From contig VWZS01002022.1 in assembly GCA_013397075.1 (NCBI GenBank), forward strand, positions 1,750,489-1,814,488: a stretch of DNA of 64,000 nucleotides, written 5' to 3'. The notes beneath the pieces are model-generated. The model was not told where the DNA came from, searched no databases, and was given only the letters and a program-made list of their open reading frames with translations. Source of the DNA: Rhabdornis inornatus. Taxonomy: Eukaryota; Chordata; Aves; Passeriformes; Rhabdornithidae. Below, piece by piece: positions 49,646-62,856 of the stretch; the first letter of the stretch is position 1, and each line of letters starts with the position of its first letter. A program made the translations under genes and the position numbers.

Positions 49646-51645
49646 CTAGGGATGTAAAAAGCAACTCCTAACTACTGCAAACCATGGCTAAATACAAATC
49701 ACAGTAGGTGACTTTCACTGCAGATTAACAGGGAAAAATGCCCCAGTGAAATCGCCCAGCACCCTGGCAGCCCCACCCAGCTCCATCTCTCTGGGACAAA
49801 GAATTTCACTCACTTGTAACATTTCAACATAATCCGACAGCAAATGAAGCTTCAATTGAAGATTACTAAAACGCTGGGTTTGCTTACTTGTCCCTCCCCA
49901 AGTAGAACATAAACCAGCTGGAAAGATACCCTCTTGGAAATGTACTCCATTATATATTCTTCATCCCGACAGAAGCTGTTATCAAATACAACCAAATACA
50001 GATCAATGACTGATGCTACTGACAATTTATTTTCTTTTATGCTTCCCTTCTTGTTTATGTGATACGTCCACAGCCTGTAAGAGGCCTTTGCCTTCAAGCA
50101 CAAGGCATCGCAATTACTTCAGACATTATTTTGCTGACATAAAACCCCATCTACAATGCATTTAAATTTCCACAAAACATGTCTGGGTTGTTTAAAGAGG
50201 GTAGCAACAGGGAGGTAATCCCAGTATAATAATTGCATGTAATTGCTCTGAGCTACCATCTTAAGCTGTTTTATGCAAAACCCATGCCCTGAGTCACTCC
50301 TCGTGCCCCTTATCCTGGGAGTTTGTGTCTGGCTGCACCTCCCAACTCAGCTGTGCTCCATCCCCACCACCAGTGTCCTGCACCTTTCCACATAATCACA
50401 GCAGAGATGGGCTCCCCCTAAATTAATTCCCAGGACTGTCCCAGGATTTTATAGAAAGTATCACATGGGAAACAAAATAAATCTTATTTTCACATTTAAT
50501 AACTAATATCTGTGTTCTATGGTGCTTTCTTTTTGATTCATTGCAGCATTAGCACACTACAATTAGCAACATGCAGCTTCTTTCTACTAAAATTACTAGA
50601 GAGGATTTAATGTCTAAAGTAACTGCACCACCTCTGTTTTAGTTAAAAATACAAAAATAAAGGTCTCTACTGCTAGCATTTAACTTTTATCTCCAAAACT
50701 TAACTTTGAGCTGTGTAGAGAGTGCACCATACCAGTGGTAGGTTTTACCTGGGCTAACAGAAAGGAATAAAAGTCAGATCAGTGGGGGTAATTCTGGAAA
50801 ATTATTAATATTGTTCATTTATGCAAAATAAAATCAATCACGTTATGAAAACCTACAAGAACCTTAGTAGAAAATGCCTGAAGTTCCTATGTTCAGGGCA
50901 GAGAAATCATTTCACCACACATGAGAACCTTTTCCAAGACAGACCAGTAAGAGACAGACAAATTATTTAACCAGTCCTTCACTTCCACTGTGATGTTTTG
51001 GCAAGAGATTCATACCGCAGTGGGAAAATATGTTTGATGAGCAGTGTTTTACACCTAAAATTCTCCTCATTCCCAACAAATTCCCCATGAATTGTTAGCA
51101 AATCTGTAAGGCAATAGAGCCCTGTTCTCACTGCTGTCACTTTTGCATTTCACAGAAGTGGTCGGAATGTCTTTTCCTTGCCAAGACGTTCCCATCAGAA
51201 TGCTGCATTTTTTCTGCAGCTAAAATAAAATACACACTACTCAACTTCTTCTAGGTCTCTGTATTTTAAATGCATTTTCACGTGACATCAGGCACAAATT
51301 AGTCCAAAAGTTCCTGCATCGTGTCCCTTGCTCCCATTCCGGCAGTACCGGGCAGCCCCTCCTTGCCCCACCCACCCCGAACCGTGGAGATGCTCATTTC
51401 CAAGAGCTGAGCAGCCCAGGTGCCAGGATTCCCTCCTGCAGCATCCCAGCCCCATGCTTATTTGTAAATAAGCTAATTTTGGTGAAAGTTACACAATCAA
51501 ATACACACAAGCTTAGCTAGGAGGAAAAAACAAATTAACTTCTCATTTGGCTCATTTTCAAACTCCAAATTAAGAAAGAAGTGGAAGTAACTGGCTTCAT
51601 CCCACTGCCGTTTAATAAGCTCTTATTTCGGTGTATCAGAGGAAG

Positions 51646-51723
51646 ATAAGACTCTTGTATATATACATATATATACACACAAACATATATGTTCACACAC
51701 ACATATATACTGAAGAGTCTTAT
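51646..51723 (+). repeat. 78-bp inverted repeat enclosing a (TA)n/(CA)n microsatellite
   Basis: ATAAGACTCTT (51646-51656) is the exact reverse complement of AAGAGTCTTAT (51713-51723). Just inside, GTATATAT on the left pairs with ATATATAC on the right after a small bulge. The loop is a mixed TA/CA tract. The whole can fold as one long hairpin, as DNA or RNA. Confidence 0.9.
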
Positions 51724-53889
51724 ACTCTACACCACACTTTAAAAACATTAAATAAATTAATTATTCTAGAAAACATTATGGGCAGCACCATAGATGCTTT
51801 TAAACACAATTTTTAAGTTTAAACAACAATTTTAAGAAAGTACTTAATGTATTAAGTACTGCTAATGCTAAGGAATGATCCAAACTCTGAGATATTCACA
51901 TCAAGCCAGTGCACACCAGAACCCTGCCACTGGAAGATGTTCATTTATTCCTGGCTGGCTCCCCAGCGGATGCCAGGATACATCTGAATCCAAGCAAAAG
52001 AATGTCAGGGAAGAAGCTCAGAAGCAATTTCAGATCTATCAAAATTGAAATATTACCTCAATACAACAACATTTTCACTTTGGGAGCTCTGCCAGAAGAG
52101 CAGAGCTGCCCTGTAGTAACTGTTGCTCTTTGGTGTGGTGTTTGTATCCAAGAACCATCTTCCATGATGCTGCTGGTCTACTGAAATCTCCACGTTTGGA
52201 CATGCCTTAAAATCTACCAAACCTGCTCGATACAGCACCTGGGCAGCAGGAGCCAAACACGGAATTGGACAGGGATGGTCAATGGAAAAAATAATGCTGA
52301 AAGGCAAGGGAACCAAGGCTGGTGTCCCTCTGCTCCTGAGGCCCCTCTGCTTCTCAGGCAGCACAGGCTGGGGACATCCTACCAGACACCAGCACCAAGT
52401 GGTGTCACACAAAGTGGGAACATCAAAACAAACAGAAAGGATTCATGTAACAGCAAAACAAAAGGCACTTGTGATTCTATCTGCAAGGTACAGCTCTCAT
52501 CAGCATCTCCTAGTTTAACTGGGGGCCATTTTTACAGCGAAATTACTCAGCAGAAAAAGCCCAACCCAAATGTGAGAGGAAGGGCTCAGGGTGAGTGTGC
52601 TGTCCGAGGGGCACATTTATCTCCTCATGACTGTTCGAGAGGGTTTGCTGTTCATGGATAAGTTATTTATAGCTCATCTGGGCAGCATCCACATCTTTAA
52701 TTCCATAGCAGCTTCCCTTGCCTTTTGAATTAAAAATTGAACTTTACTCCAACGGATTCTCAAGGGGAAAGCATTAAATGTGCCACATCCTGTTCTTTGT
52801 TTCAAAGCAGCAGTGTGAAATAATGTAAAGAGCTCACACAGCCCTGATGATTACTGCATATTTCATTACCACTCCAACACTCTTTGTCCCACTTAGAGCT
52901 GCCTACATGCCTTGGGCCATATGGAGCTGGTTAAGCAGGGCCTGTGATTACTACTTGGAAAAATCTACAACAATCATTCTCAGACAATTCTCAGCATTGT
53001 GATTACTTAACTTCCATTTTTCTAAACCTAAAAAACTAATTGACTGTGTCTGGAATGTGAGCCCCAATTTTTCAAAATGTATTAAAAGATGCAACTGATT
53101 TTATATATGCGACACACAACCAGTAGCTGAGCAGAGGTACCACGGGCTGCATTTATTTTTGCCCATAATTTTGAGTAAGTTTGGGGGAAATGTACAACTT
53201 CAAAGTCAGAAATGAGTGATCTTCTATAGCCAACACACATGGCTGGCAGGTGACACACATTATTTTGTTGTCTCTGCTGCCTAAAACTTCCAGACAGTTC
53301 AGTTTCACTGAATCACTTCTGGGTCTGTAACACTGCAAATGTTAAATCCATGGATGAATTTGTGGCTAAAACAATTTCACCTGGAGCCTTACACAGAACT
53401 GCCCAGTGACTCCATCCCACAGCCACAGAAAGTCCAAGCCCATCCCAGTGTCACCCCCGACTCTGCAGGCTGCAGACACAGCAGCATCTGCTCCTGCTCT
53501 CCAGACATGCCCCTCTGCCAGATCCTTTATTTCCACTGTCCAGATATATTTAATTAATTACATCATGGTTGTGCAGCATCCAGGAAAGGGAGATGCTGTT
53601 AATAATGTAACCCCGGTTGACAACTCTATTTCAGTTTCCATGAACCTCTAAAGGCAATCATTCCATGGTGCTCATCCCCTGCAGGCTTGGAAAAGCTTTC
53701 CAGGGAATGCTTCCAAAGGAGAGGCTTCCATGCTGCTCATACACACCCTGGCCAGGGAAAAGGGCACATTTAGGGGCACCTGTCAGCAGGAGGAGGGTGG
53801 ACTGATCTTTCTAAGGGCTGGCTCCATAAATTAATCCTGACCAATTCTCATGATACACTGAAACCACTCATCTTCAGTCTTCAAGGAGA

Positions 53890-53946
53890 ACTCTGTCAGA
53901 GAGGTTTAGGCTGGATACTGGGAAAAGGCTCTTCCCTCCAAAATTA
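53890..53946 (+). mobile_element. CR1 LINE fragment (degenerate)
   Basis: GAGAGGTTTAGGCTGGATAC followed by TGGGAAAAGGCTCTTCCCT matches the common avian CR1 block GGTTYAGRYTGGAYAYTRGGAAAAR. It points along the + strand. Only this block is clearly recognisable; flanking similarity is weak. Confidence 0.65.
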
Positions 53947-55487
53947 TCCAATACCATTGAATTAATCATGAATTACATCGACATGTCCAGTGGTTTAATT
54001 CCATCTAACTTCTACCAGCCCACACTCTGCTTCCTACCAGCTCCCTCACAGGGCTTCAGTGACATTCTGTTACTTCATGGCTTATTCTACTCCCAGGATT
54101 ATACTGGATACTGAAAAGCAAAAGTAAAGCATTTTATGCAGAAAAACAACACTTGCAGCATATGCAAAAGCTGGTTGCAGAGCCAGCCCAGAATTAGCTA
54201 CACAGATATTTTTCCAAGTTTGACAGTTGAGCCTTCTGTGCTTGTCATGCATATGCCACATTAGAAAAATAATGTTCTTATGTAGTAGTGAACACATGTT
54301 TATTTAATGGCATCTGCCCAGAGGGATGAGATATTTGCTGGGAGCACTCACAGAACGGTTTCTCTCAACCCAAATCACGTTTGAAATATCTAGGTTAAAA
54401 CCAATCTGGAATGGGCTGATTTCTGAAAAACAAGACCTTTTTAACTTTCAAGAATTCAAACCCAGGGTTTTTCTACACATAGCTGAATTTACTATGCATA
54501 AAAATATCCCCATCTGAAAAGAAGGAGAGAAAATCAAATAAAAATATTTTAAATATTATAACATTTATAAACAGAAAATATGGTTTCAAAGAAAATACTA
54601 GGAAATTTTATTCTTTCTGCTCCCCACAAAACCACATTGTCTGTCCTGATCTATGTCTTTGGGCTACAGCCACAGGGAAACAGAAACTAATCCTTCAAAT
54701 AAAAACAGATTTGCTTGGGTTTGCCTTGCATTTGTGGGAGGGTTTTGTGTGGGTTTGGGTTTTTTCCTTTGGGTGGGGTTTGGCTTTTTTAATAAAGCAA
54801 TGGAATATTTACGACTTTGGGTATTTGTTAAAGGAAATCATCAAAATGCAAAAAAGAAAGCTTTTTGTACAAGACTTACTACCTTAAAAGATTAAAAAAA
54901 ACCACAGGAAACAATGGGTAAGGATCTAAAAATAAATAAAAATGAAAAAGCCTGTGTTCTATTCCTTCTCCCCAAAGTGATGACTTCAGCTGAGTAACTC
55001 ACTATTTGTGCTTTGGCACCACCATCCATAAAGACCAAACGGAGTGAGTTCATTCATCTTAAAAAGACACAAAAGAACTCCATGCCTTCCCATCCGTGAC
55101 TAACACACACGTGTAAGAGACTGCAGGCACTCAAAATATGATGGCATCATTCAAAAAATTAGGAGCAAAAGGGATTTTGGTGTCAAACCCAGACTGAGAT
55201 CTGACTGAAACACATGCCAGGGGTGCAGCAGTTCAGGGGACCTGTGGCAAGGGACAAAATAGCAGCAATTCTTCCAACCTTTGCATGGAATGAAGATTAA
55301 AATAAACCTTAAAAAGGAAAATCAGAAGATGCAGGTCTTCTTCCCTTTCTACTGTCTTTTTAATCTGTTCATGCCAGAGCTCCTTGTGGGGCAGCCTGGC
55401 CTGGCAGGGCACAGGGGAGTTGCTGAGGCACATTTTGGGCACATCATTCAGGGATGCAGAGCAAAGTTCTGGCTGAACTTTGGAGAA

Positions 55488-55530
55488 GCACTTGAGCCTC
55501 CACTCTAAGTTAATGCACTTGAGCCTCACT
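55488..55530 (+). repeat. Two-copy 27-bp direct repeat
   Basis: GCACTTGAGCCTC occurs at 55488 and 55515 within a 27-bp period that also repeats AAGTTTAATGC-like sequence. It is a small tandem duplication. Confidence 0.8.
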
Positions 55531-58062
55531 TCCAAGTTTAATGCTGCTGCACTGGAGGCCCCCAGAGTATTCCAAGGTCTGCAATTTCCCAGGGTGCCAT
55601 CGATGTCAGGGCCCAGGCTAGACGTGGCTCCTTCACCAGGGTGACATTCACTCCCCTGGTCCCACAGCCTGACCCCTCCCACTATCACCTTCCTCCCCTT
55701 ATTTCTCTCCCATTCTCACATCCCCACTTTTCCCTCAAACTTATTCCTCAATTTCCATCAGGATCTGCCAGCACAGGGACCTCTGGAGAGGTACAGCCAC
55801 CAACAGTGACAAAGATTGGGGCAGAAAAGCCCAGCTGGAGGCAGAGGGGAGGAATTGGCCCCTTTTTTTGGAAGCAAATCAGATTGAAATTCAGATGATC
55901 CTGCAAACACAGCTGGAAGAATCTCCTCCTAGAGGCAAAGGCACCCAAGCCTTCCAATAGCACTTAGAATATGAGCTGAGGGGGAAATAATTTAGAAATA
56001 GAGAATAAACTGCCTGATCAATTGGTGTTTGATCAGAATTTCTGCTGTATACATGAGTGTTCTTCAGGGCTCACATGCTGTAAACAACAGGTTCCTGTCC
56101 AGAATATTCCAACAAGCTGCACACGAAACACAGCAATTACAAATAAATGTTGTGTTTCTGTAGTGCCTAAAGGGCTTAAAAACAGCTCCCAGAATATCTA
56201 AAATATTGTAATTCTGCTTCAGTGGCAAAAAGCTGCAACGCATAAATAACTGCTCTGCAGAGCATCCAGGCAGGCCTAAAAAGGACATTCTATGTTATGA
56301 CATTTTTAGTGCTTTGTAAGAACAAACTTTGGATTTCTACTGTTACAACCAGGATAAAATAAGTCAGAAGCCATATCCCCCCCCTTGCCTGTTTGCTCTG
56401 CTTCCTCCTGGGAATGTGGCCAGAACTTATGGAGAGCTGAAAGATCTCCATCGGCACAGGAATTTAGGAACAATTCTTTGTCCTTTTATCAATATTAGCG
56501 TGAGGATTTGGAGGTTTTTGTCCATTTTCCACTATTTCCTATCTTTTTACTGCTAAGCTAATAATAAATTGATGATGACCTCCAAGATCCATCATGTATT
56601 TCAGCCGGATAGCTGAAGCTGAGATGTTTGTCATCCATTAATTAATCTTTCGGAGGGTTTCAGGGATGAGACAGAGAAACAATAAACCACTGAATAAATG
56701 GGATTTAATTCCCTTCCCCTCTCATCTTCCATTACTCAGAGCACACTCAGTATGAGAAAGTCTATTTGACAAGAAGTATCAACATATTAAACACACACAA
56801 AAGCCATCCATCCTGCCAGTGCTTCCTGCAGCAGCAGCCACTAACTGTGATTAATTTATACTAATTTGGAGTTTAAAGAAAGACACTGATAAAATAAAGT
56901 TTCTCCCACTATTAAAAATATGGCGAAAAATACATAGAAGGCAGCCAGCAATTCAGCAGTGTGCAAGCCAAAAGTAAATTTACAGACTAAACTCTGGGTG
57001 TTATCATTGCCATGCTGCACCTGGGGACTGTCAGCATTCCAGGCACTGGCAGGGACATTTCACCAAGGTAATTCCATCCCACACCTGGGTCTCACGTCCC
57101 TCAGAGGCTTTTTGCTTTCTGAACCTTAAGAGAACAGTTCAAAAGGAAGGAGGGCAGTGAACCTCTCCTCTATGCAGGCAAACACAAGCATTTATGAAAA
57201 CTGCACATTTGTGGCTTTAACTTTTTACCTGCACGCAGTAGGTGCTGCTTAGTTTTTGTAGCTGTTCGCATTTTTTTTTCATGCAATGAGAAAAAAGATC
57301 TTATATGTTTTATTAGATTAATGTTTGTCTGGTTACTTATAAATGTCTTACTTGCCAAAAAACAAAACATAACTTCTAATTATTCATTCTCCTGTACCAC
57401 TCTTCCATCCCAAGGGCCAACCTGGTTTTGATAAGAGAGATCATTCAGCAGCACTGCCCACACCAAAAGGCTTGGAGGAGCTGACACCATTAGCTGGGAT
57501 ACATTCTCTTTCCTGGAGAGCAAAACTAGATGGTTTTATTTGATTTATTTAATTACTTCCTTGCATCTTGCAATAGGAAAAATTGCTTTATTAGTAAGAT
57601 CTGAAGTTGTAATCCACACTGCACCACTAAAACACTGGAATCCTTATCAGCTCAGAAGCAAATCAGAACTTCCAGATAAACCTAACTCTTGAACTTCATA
57701 ATGACTTAGATGTGTTCTTATCCTTCCACCTACACAATAAATTTAATTATTCAATTATTTTCCAGTATTATACTGATTTGGGTGGTTGTCAGGCAGCAAT
57801 TCCATCTGCAATGACACCAAAATCTGCTGTCCCCTTACTGTGCACCCAAGGAGCAGTGTCAAACCACTCCCAGGTGATGTTAAATCACAGCAAGAAAACA
57901 ATGGTGAAAGTTTTATATCCTTACTCTTTCCCTGGGGTACAACTCCAACCTATATTTTATAAAGGCACATGCTACTGAAATTAGTTAAAATACATGGATT
58001 ATCTGTGTGCTAATCTGGGGGTTTGAGATTATATTTAATTTGTGTTTTCTCCTCTATCTCAG

Positions 58063-58221
58063 CTCATTAAATTCTTTACAGCCATTAATCAGTGCAACAA
58101 GTGTCTGAAGCTACAGGAGAAACATTCCCTATGGATCTCATCTGAAGCCTACCTATGGAAAAGAGATAAATCAACAAACAGGAAACCACCACTATCTTGT
58201 GCCAGCACATCCGGAATTCCT
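58063..58221 (+). other. Candidate exon-like segment, + strand (antisense to MED13L), 159 nt
   Basis: A near-ideal acceptor (TGTTTTCTCCTCTATCTCAG) and a strong donor (CCT|GTAAGT) enclose 159 nt, exactly 53 codons. The first frame is open throughout and the other two are closed early. The product contains INQCNKCLKLQEKHSLW and SSEAYLWKRDKSTNRK and is not recognised. It is antisense to MED13L. It might be an exon of an unannotated transcript or a chance pseudo-exon. Confidence 0.2.
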
Positions 58222-60934
58222 GTAAGTCTAAGGCATCATTGCCCAAATTTAAGTTATTGGCTGCCCCGAGGTTCCAAAAACCAGGCACACTTTATTCCAG
58301 TGGAGTTTCACAATGTGATATTGGAGCTACAATGAAAATCTGGGCCCAGGAAACAAAGTTGGCACAGAAAACTAAAACAGAGGGAAAGGAGGAGTGATCT
58401 GAGCCCTGGTGTCAATGTAAATGTAAATACTACAGGTGCTCCCTGAGTTCTGCGCTTCTGGAATGGGAACTGCACTCCAGACACTGCTCACAGTGAGATT
58501 GTTCTGGGCAGACAATCCACACGTTAAGAAAAGGGACTTTTTTTTTTTTTAATTAGCATCTAATAATTCTGTAGGTTTCAGAACTTTTTGGAGCTGCTCT
58601 GTGGGTCGCTCCAAAGTGAATTTCTTACCCTTATCTCATTCTACACCAATCTGAAGTCCAATGCATTATGCTTGTATAAAGTATAACAAATTTCTAACCT
58701 TTCTTTTAATAATTTATATGCATGTTATCAATAATAATATTTTCAAATGCACAGTCCCTCCAACAGCTTTAGGATAACACAAAACATTGGAAACACAGCC
58801 CTCCCTCTATGGGAGCTCCCACAGGAGCTGAGTAACAACCAAATCCAACATTTCTTTAGTTATAAATCTCATGCTTTACCCCACAAACCATTCCAGCTTC
58901 CCCCAAGGCACAGAGGGATATCCAAGTAACAAAGGATTTAACAAAAGCTCTCCTAAGCTGTTTTATCTATCATAGCAAGAGGGATCCAGGCCTGAGTCTA
59001 GCTGGGTGGGGATGTTCTGCCCCTCAGAATCAGCCTTGGCATCACCTGCAGATGGTTTTATTCCCAGAGCAGGAGACCAAGACTGGATCCTGAGCTGAAA
59101 TCAAACAGCACTTCAGGTCACAGCTTCAAGTTTCCTTCCACACAACAAATGATGTGAACAGGTTCTGAGGTTTTCTTATGGCTCCATTCCAAAGTGAATT
59201 CGGATAATGGCTCCAGCTTGCCTGGCCCTCTGATACTTTCTCTGCCTCCCTAAAAGCACCAGAGGCACTCCTGCAGCGTTACCTCCAGGAAACCTTTCTT
59301 TCACCTTGCCTGGTGCATCTCTTGCTCAGCTTTTCCAAAATCCTTATGTATTGGCAAAACTCATCTACAGCCACCCCAAACATAAATATGATTCTATTCA
59401 ACCTTGACCTCCCTTAAACTTGGGGGCTGCACTCCATAAACCCAGCCCCACTCTTTATCTTAATTTCTCTTTAAGGACAAATTAATTGCTCCTTAATTTC
59501 AGTAACTTTTCCTCCCACAGATGTGTGCCAAACAATCCCACTGGAGCTACTGAGCCACTTTTCCTTGGACACTCAACAATCTGTCTGCAAGCAAGGAACA
59601 ACCAGTTCAGCTCCACAGAAATTGGTGAAAATACCCAAAACAAGAAAGCCAGGACTTGCCTGTGCATTAAAAAGATTTATGGTTGTGCTCTCACAACTGA
59701 ACGTAGACTTGACAGGATGAATTGGCCTTTAAAGATAAGACAGGTTAAAATCCCATTTCTGCCTAATTAGCAACTTCCCCAAGAGCAGGAGCTGGTTTCA
59801 GAGTAGAAAATCCCATGAATGACCTTTACACGATGATAGTTCAGAGGAAATATTTTCCTGAAAGAGGAAGCAGATAACATGCTAAAAAAACATAGCTTGA
59901 TTGTATCTCACAAATTATTTGCTCCCTCTTACCAACTTCCTGTAATTTTCTGACATGTAATTCCGAGGTGGAAAACAAAAGGAACCCAGGATCTCACACT
60001 AACTCCTCACCACCACCAAAACAGCACATTAAGCCTCGTTAACAATAAGGGCCCCTCAAAGTATCTTTCTTATTTAAAAAGTTTATTAGAAATCACAGAA
60101 CACCCTGATGTTTAAATTCCAGTAGGAAGAAAGAAGGCAGCAGGGAATTAAGGCACCAACAGCATCCATTCCCCAGGGAGGAAAGGAGATCTGGCACAGC
60201 ACACACATCCCTGCCAGGCAGTGACCAGGTAACATCCCCCAGACTGGCTCAGGCATTTATAGTTCTGAGGGTTGGCTTGGAATTTTGATGGCTTTTGTAT
60301 AACCCAGCGTAAAAACCTCTTTTTGTTCAATTTACATCATCCTGAGTCCCGAGTGCTGTACTGCAGGGAATTACAGTTCTAAATTCCACCAGAAAGCCCA
60401 TTAAAAAGGAAGAAAACAAGAGTGAAAGGACAGAGGGATGGCAAATGCTGTACTCCTCCTTCTAGGCTGTATTATGGAAAGGGAACAATGCTTTTCGGGA
60501 TATAAAAAGGGTCAGAGGACAATGCATCACCACCAGTGAATGTTCCAAGAGCTCTAAATAGCAAACTGGGTGTCTCAGCTCAGAAAACTTTAAGATTCAA
60601 ATACTCCAGGAAAAATGTTCCTGCCTCAGAAAACAAGTGAATTAAAAGGGGGAAAATCCACACTGTGGCACAGAGGTCACCTGGCAAAGAAATTCTATTC
60701 CTAATGTTCATTTGCTCTTTGTGTCCAATCTCTTGACAGTAATATTGTACCAAACCACAGCAGCTTTTTCCACACAGCCCAGGTCTGCATGCACAGCTCT
60801 TCTGGACCACGACACTCCTTGACTGAGGTAGTGGTTTCCAAGAAGCAAAGGAATCACAGTAAAATTTAGCCCAGAACCCTCCTAAGGCCATGGCCTGTAA
60901 CCAAATCAAAAGTTAGCTGACGCTGCTCACACAA

Positions 60935-61070
60935 GTCTGGAGCATCTCCAGGGATGAATATTCCATCATCTCTCTGAACAACTTGCTCCAGTGTCTGAAC
61001 ACCCTCCCTGGAAACAAATACTCTGATCCAAACTGGAAATTTCTGCCCACTGAGGTAACTTTTTATGTTG
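60935..61070 (-). mobile_element. CR1 LINE fragment (diverged)
   Basis: The + strand resembles the reverse complement of the CR1 3' region. CATCTCCAGGGATG, CATCTCTCTGAACAACTTGC, TCCAGTGTCTGAACACCCTC and AAATTTCT align in order to the consensus (CTCCAGGGATG...CTCTCTGGGCAACCTGTTCC...CACCCTC...AATTTCT). It points along the minus strand and is more diverged than the copy at 22799-23005, suggesting an older insertion. Confidence 0.82.
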
Positions 61071-62790
61071 TTATTCACTTTCCTTGAGCACATCCAGAAC
61101 AAGAACCTGCTTCCCCCACCTGCTGCTCCCCCAACCCGCCCACCTGAGGGGTTCCCATGGAAGCCAGGGCTCCAGATGGTCCCACCAGTGCCTAAGACTG
61201 AGGAATAAGCCATTCCCAGAGCAGCAGGGAATTATCCACAGGGGAACTGCTACCGATTCATATTCAGGTCCTTGCCCACCAGGAGCCCAGACCCTTTCCT
61301 ACAAAAGCTGCTCTGTTGTCCCCAGGCTCTAAGTGATCATCAGTGCAGGATTTTATTCCTCAGGTGCAGTATCTGGCATCAAACTCACCCTTCTGGAGAA
61401 GGGTGTTGCTAACCCAGAATGCCAACTGGACCCTGAACCATTCCCTCCGAGCCCGGCAGCTCAGCCTGTGCTCCATGCCAGAGACAAAACCATCCCAAAA
61501 GCCCTGTTTGTCCAAAGTCAAGTCCAGAAGACAGCACTGAAATCAGAAAATTCTAAGATCTCCAAGTCCTGTTGTCCCTTTGAAGACTTTCCAGCTTTTT
61601 AAACCAGCCCAGGACAAAATTGTCCAGTAAGAACAAAATATTCCATTTAAAAGATGCAAACATATTTCGTACCATGCTCCTGCACGGAACAGATCTCCTT
61701 CCACCATACAGCAAGTTATGTATGCTAATATATGCTAATTAGGCAAGCTAATCCTCTGAGCTGAAAACCTGTTTCAAGAGGAGGTAAACTTCAAAACATT
61801 TCTCAAAAAAGCTTCTACTGAAATCCATATTCATTACCTTGCAGGCATGGATGAACCACAGCTTGGTACTCAATTTGCAATTGAGCTCGACAGAAACCTG
61901 AACCAAGTGCATCCATTTGTCCAGAACTGATGGAGAAGATGGACTTGTGGAGGAAAAATCCTTTTCTCTTCAAAGAAGAAATTAACACTGCCAGTCTTCC
62001 TGGTTGTAGAAAGTAGGGAAGCTGTGCATGGTGATTCTCCTAAAGATTCTTTTCCAAACCAACACTCCGTAAATATAAGGAATTTGTACTGTGACTTCAG
62101 TAATAGGTGGCACATACAAATGATGTTCTGCTCTGAGTGACACAATATTTACTGGATCACTGCAGAGGCTGCTCCCTAAGCAAGCAGCTGTAGGAAATCC
62201 ATCTCCATGGGCACTGTTAACAGCCTGTGCTCCAGGAAAAGCAAAGGGAATGCTGTGGCAGTGCCCAGTGGGTGACCATGCGTGTGTGCCCAATCCCTGA
62301 TTTGCCTGGATACACGGGGAGCTGCACAGGCACATGGCAGAGGAGGCCTTGGAATCGCACAGGTTGTGCAGAAATGAGGAACTGTCACATAAAATCTGGA
62401 ATCTGTTACCGATCCAACTGTTCCACTTAATCAAAAGCAAAGAGACTTCTAAGAGCTCTCTTGCTACTTCTGACAGCCAATTTCCCAAAGAAAGAGCAAC
62501 TGTGCTAACAGATCTTAATAATTCACAGGGCCTGGAGAGCTTTTGCTTAAAAAAAACAGGAGGGAGGGAGAGAGAGAGGGAGGCTTTTCTTTTTGACAAA
62601 AAACAGCAAATGGCCTCTTGGAAACAGCAAGAAAAGAGTCTGCCCTGCCTACACGGAGTCTGCAGAGGAGAGGGAGCCAGAGCAGCGCCACATTCCTCAT
62701 TCATTCCCTGGATTTAATGGCTTTTTCATGCCCGGAATGATGAACAACATGGCTGTCTCCAGTGGATTACCTGTCACACAAAGTGCTTAC

Positions 62791-62856
62791 CTCCAGGACT
62801 ACACCCTCTCTGCTCTTGCTCCAGCCTTTTATGGAATGTATTGTTCAGTGTATTAC
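62791..62856 (-). other. Candidate frame-preserving cassette exon, 66 nt
   Basis: On the minus strand a T-rich acceptor (TTTTAATCATTTCTAACAAG) and a strong donor (CTGGAG|GTAAGC) enclose 66 nt (22 codons). The only open frame starts and ends in phase 1, the phase of the MED13L exon 2/exon 3 junction, so inclusion would add 22 residues without a frameshift. Internal peptide: NTLNNTFHKRLEQEQRG. It is not a known MED13L segment that I recall. Chance is a real alternative. Confidence 0.25.

Larger units (their letters stand above)
49646..62790 (-). other. MED13L: MED13L intron 2, distal part (non-coding)
   Basis: No recognised coding exon is present. It holds the inverted repeat at 51646-51723, CR1 fragments at 53890-53946 and 60935-61070, a 27-bp duplication at 55488-55530, a T13 run at 58538-58550 and a + strand exon-like segment at 58063-58221. 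A 240-codon minus-strand open frame lies at 61982-62704. The rest is AT-rich intron. Confidence 0.7.
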
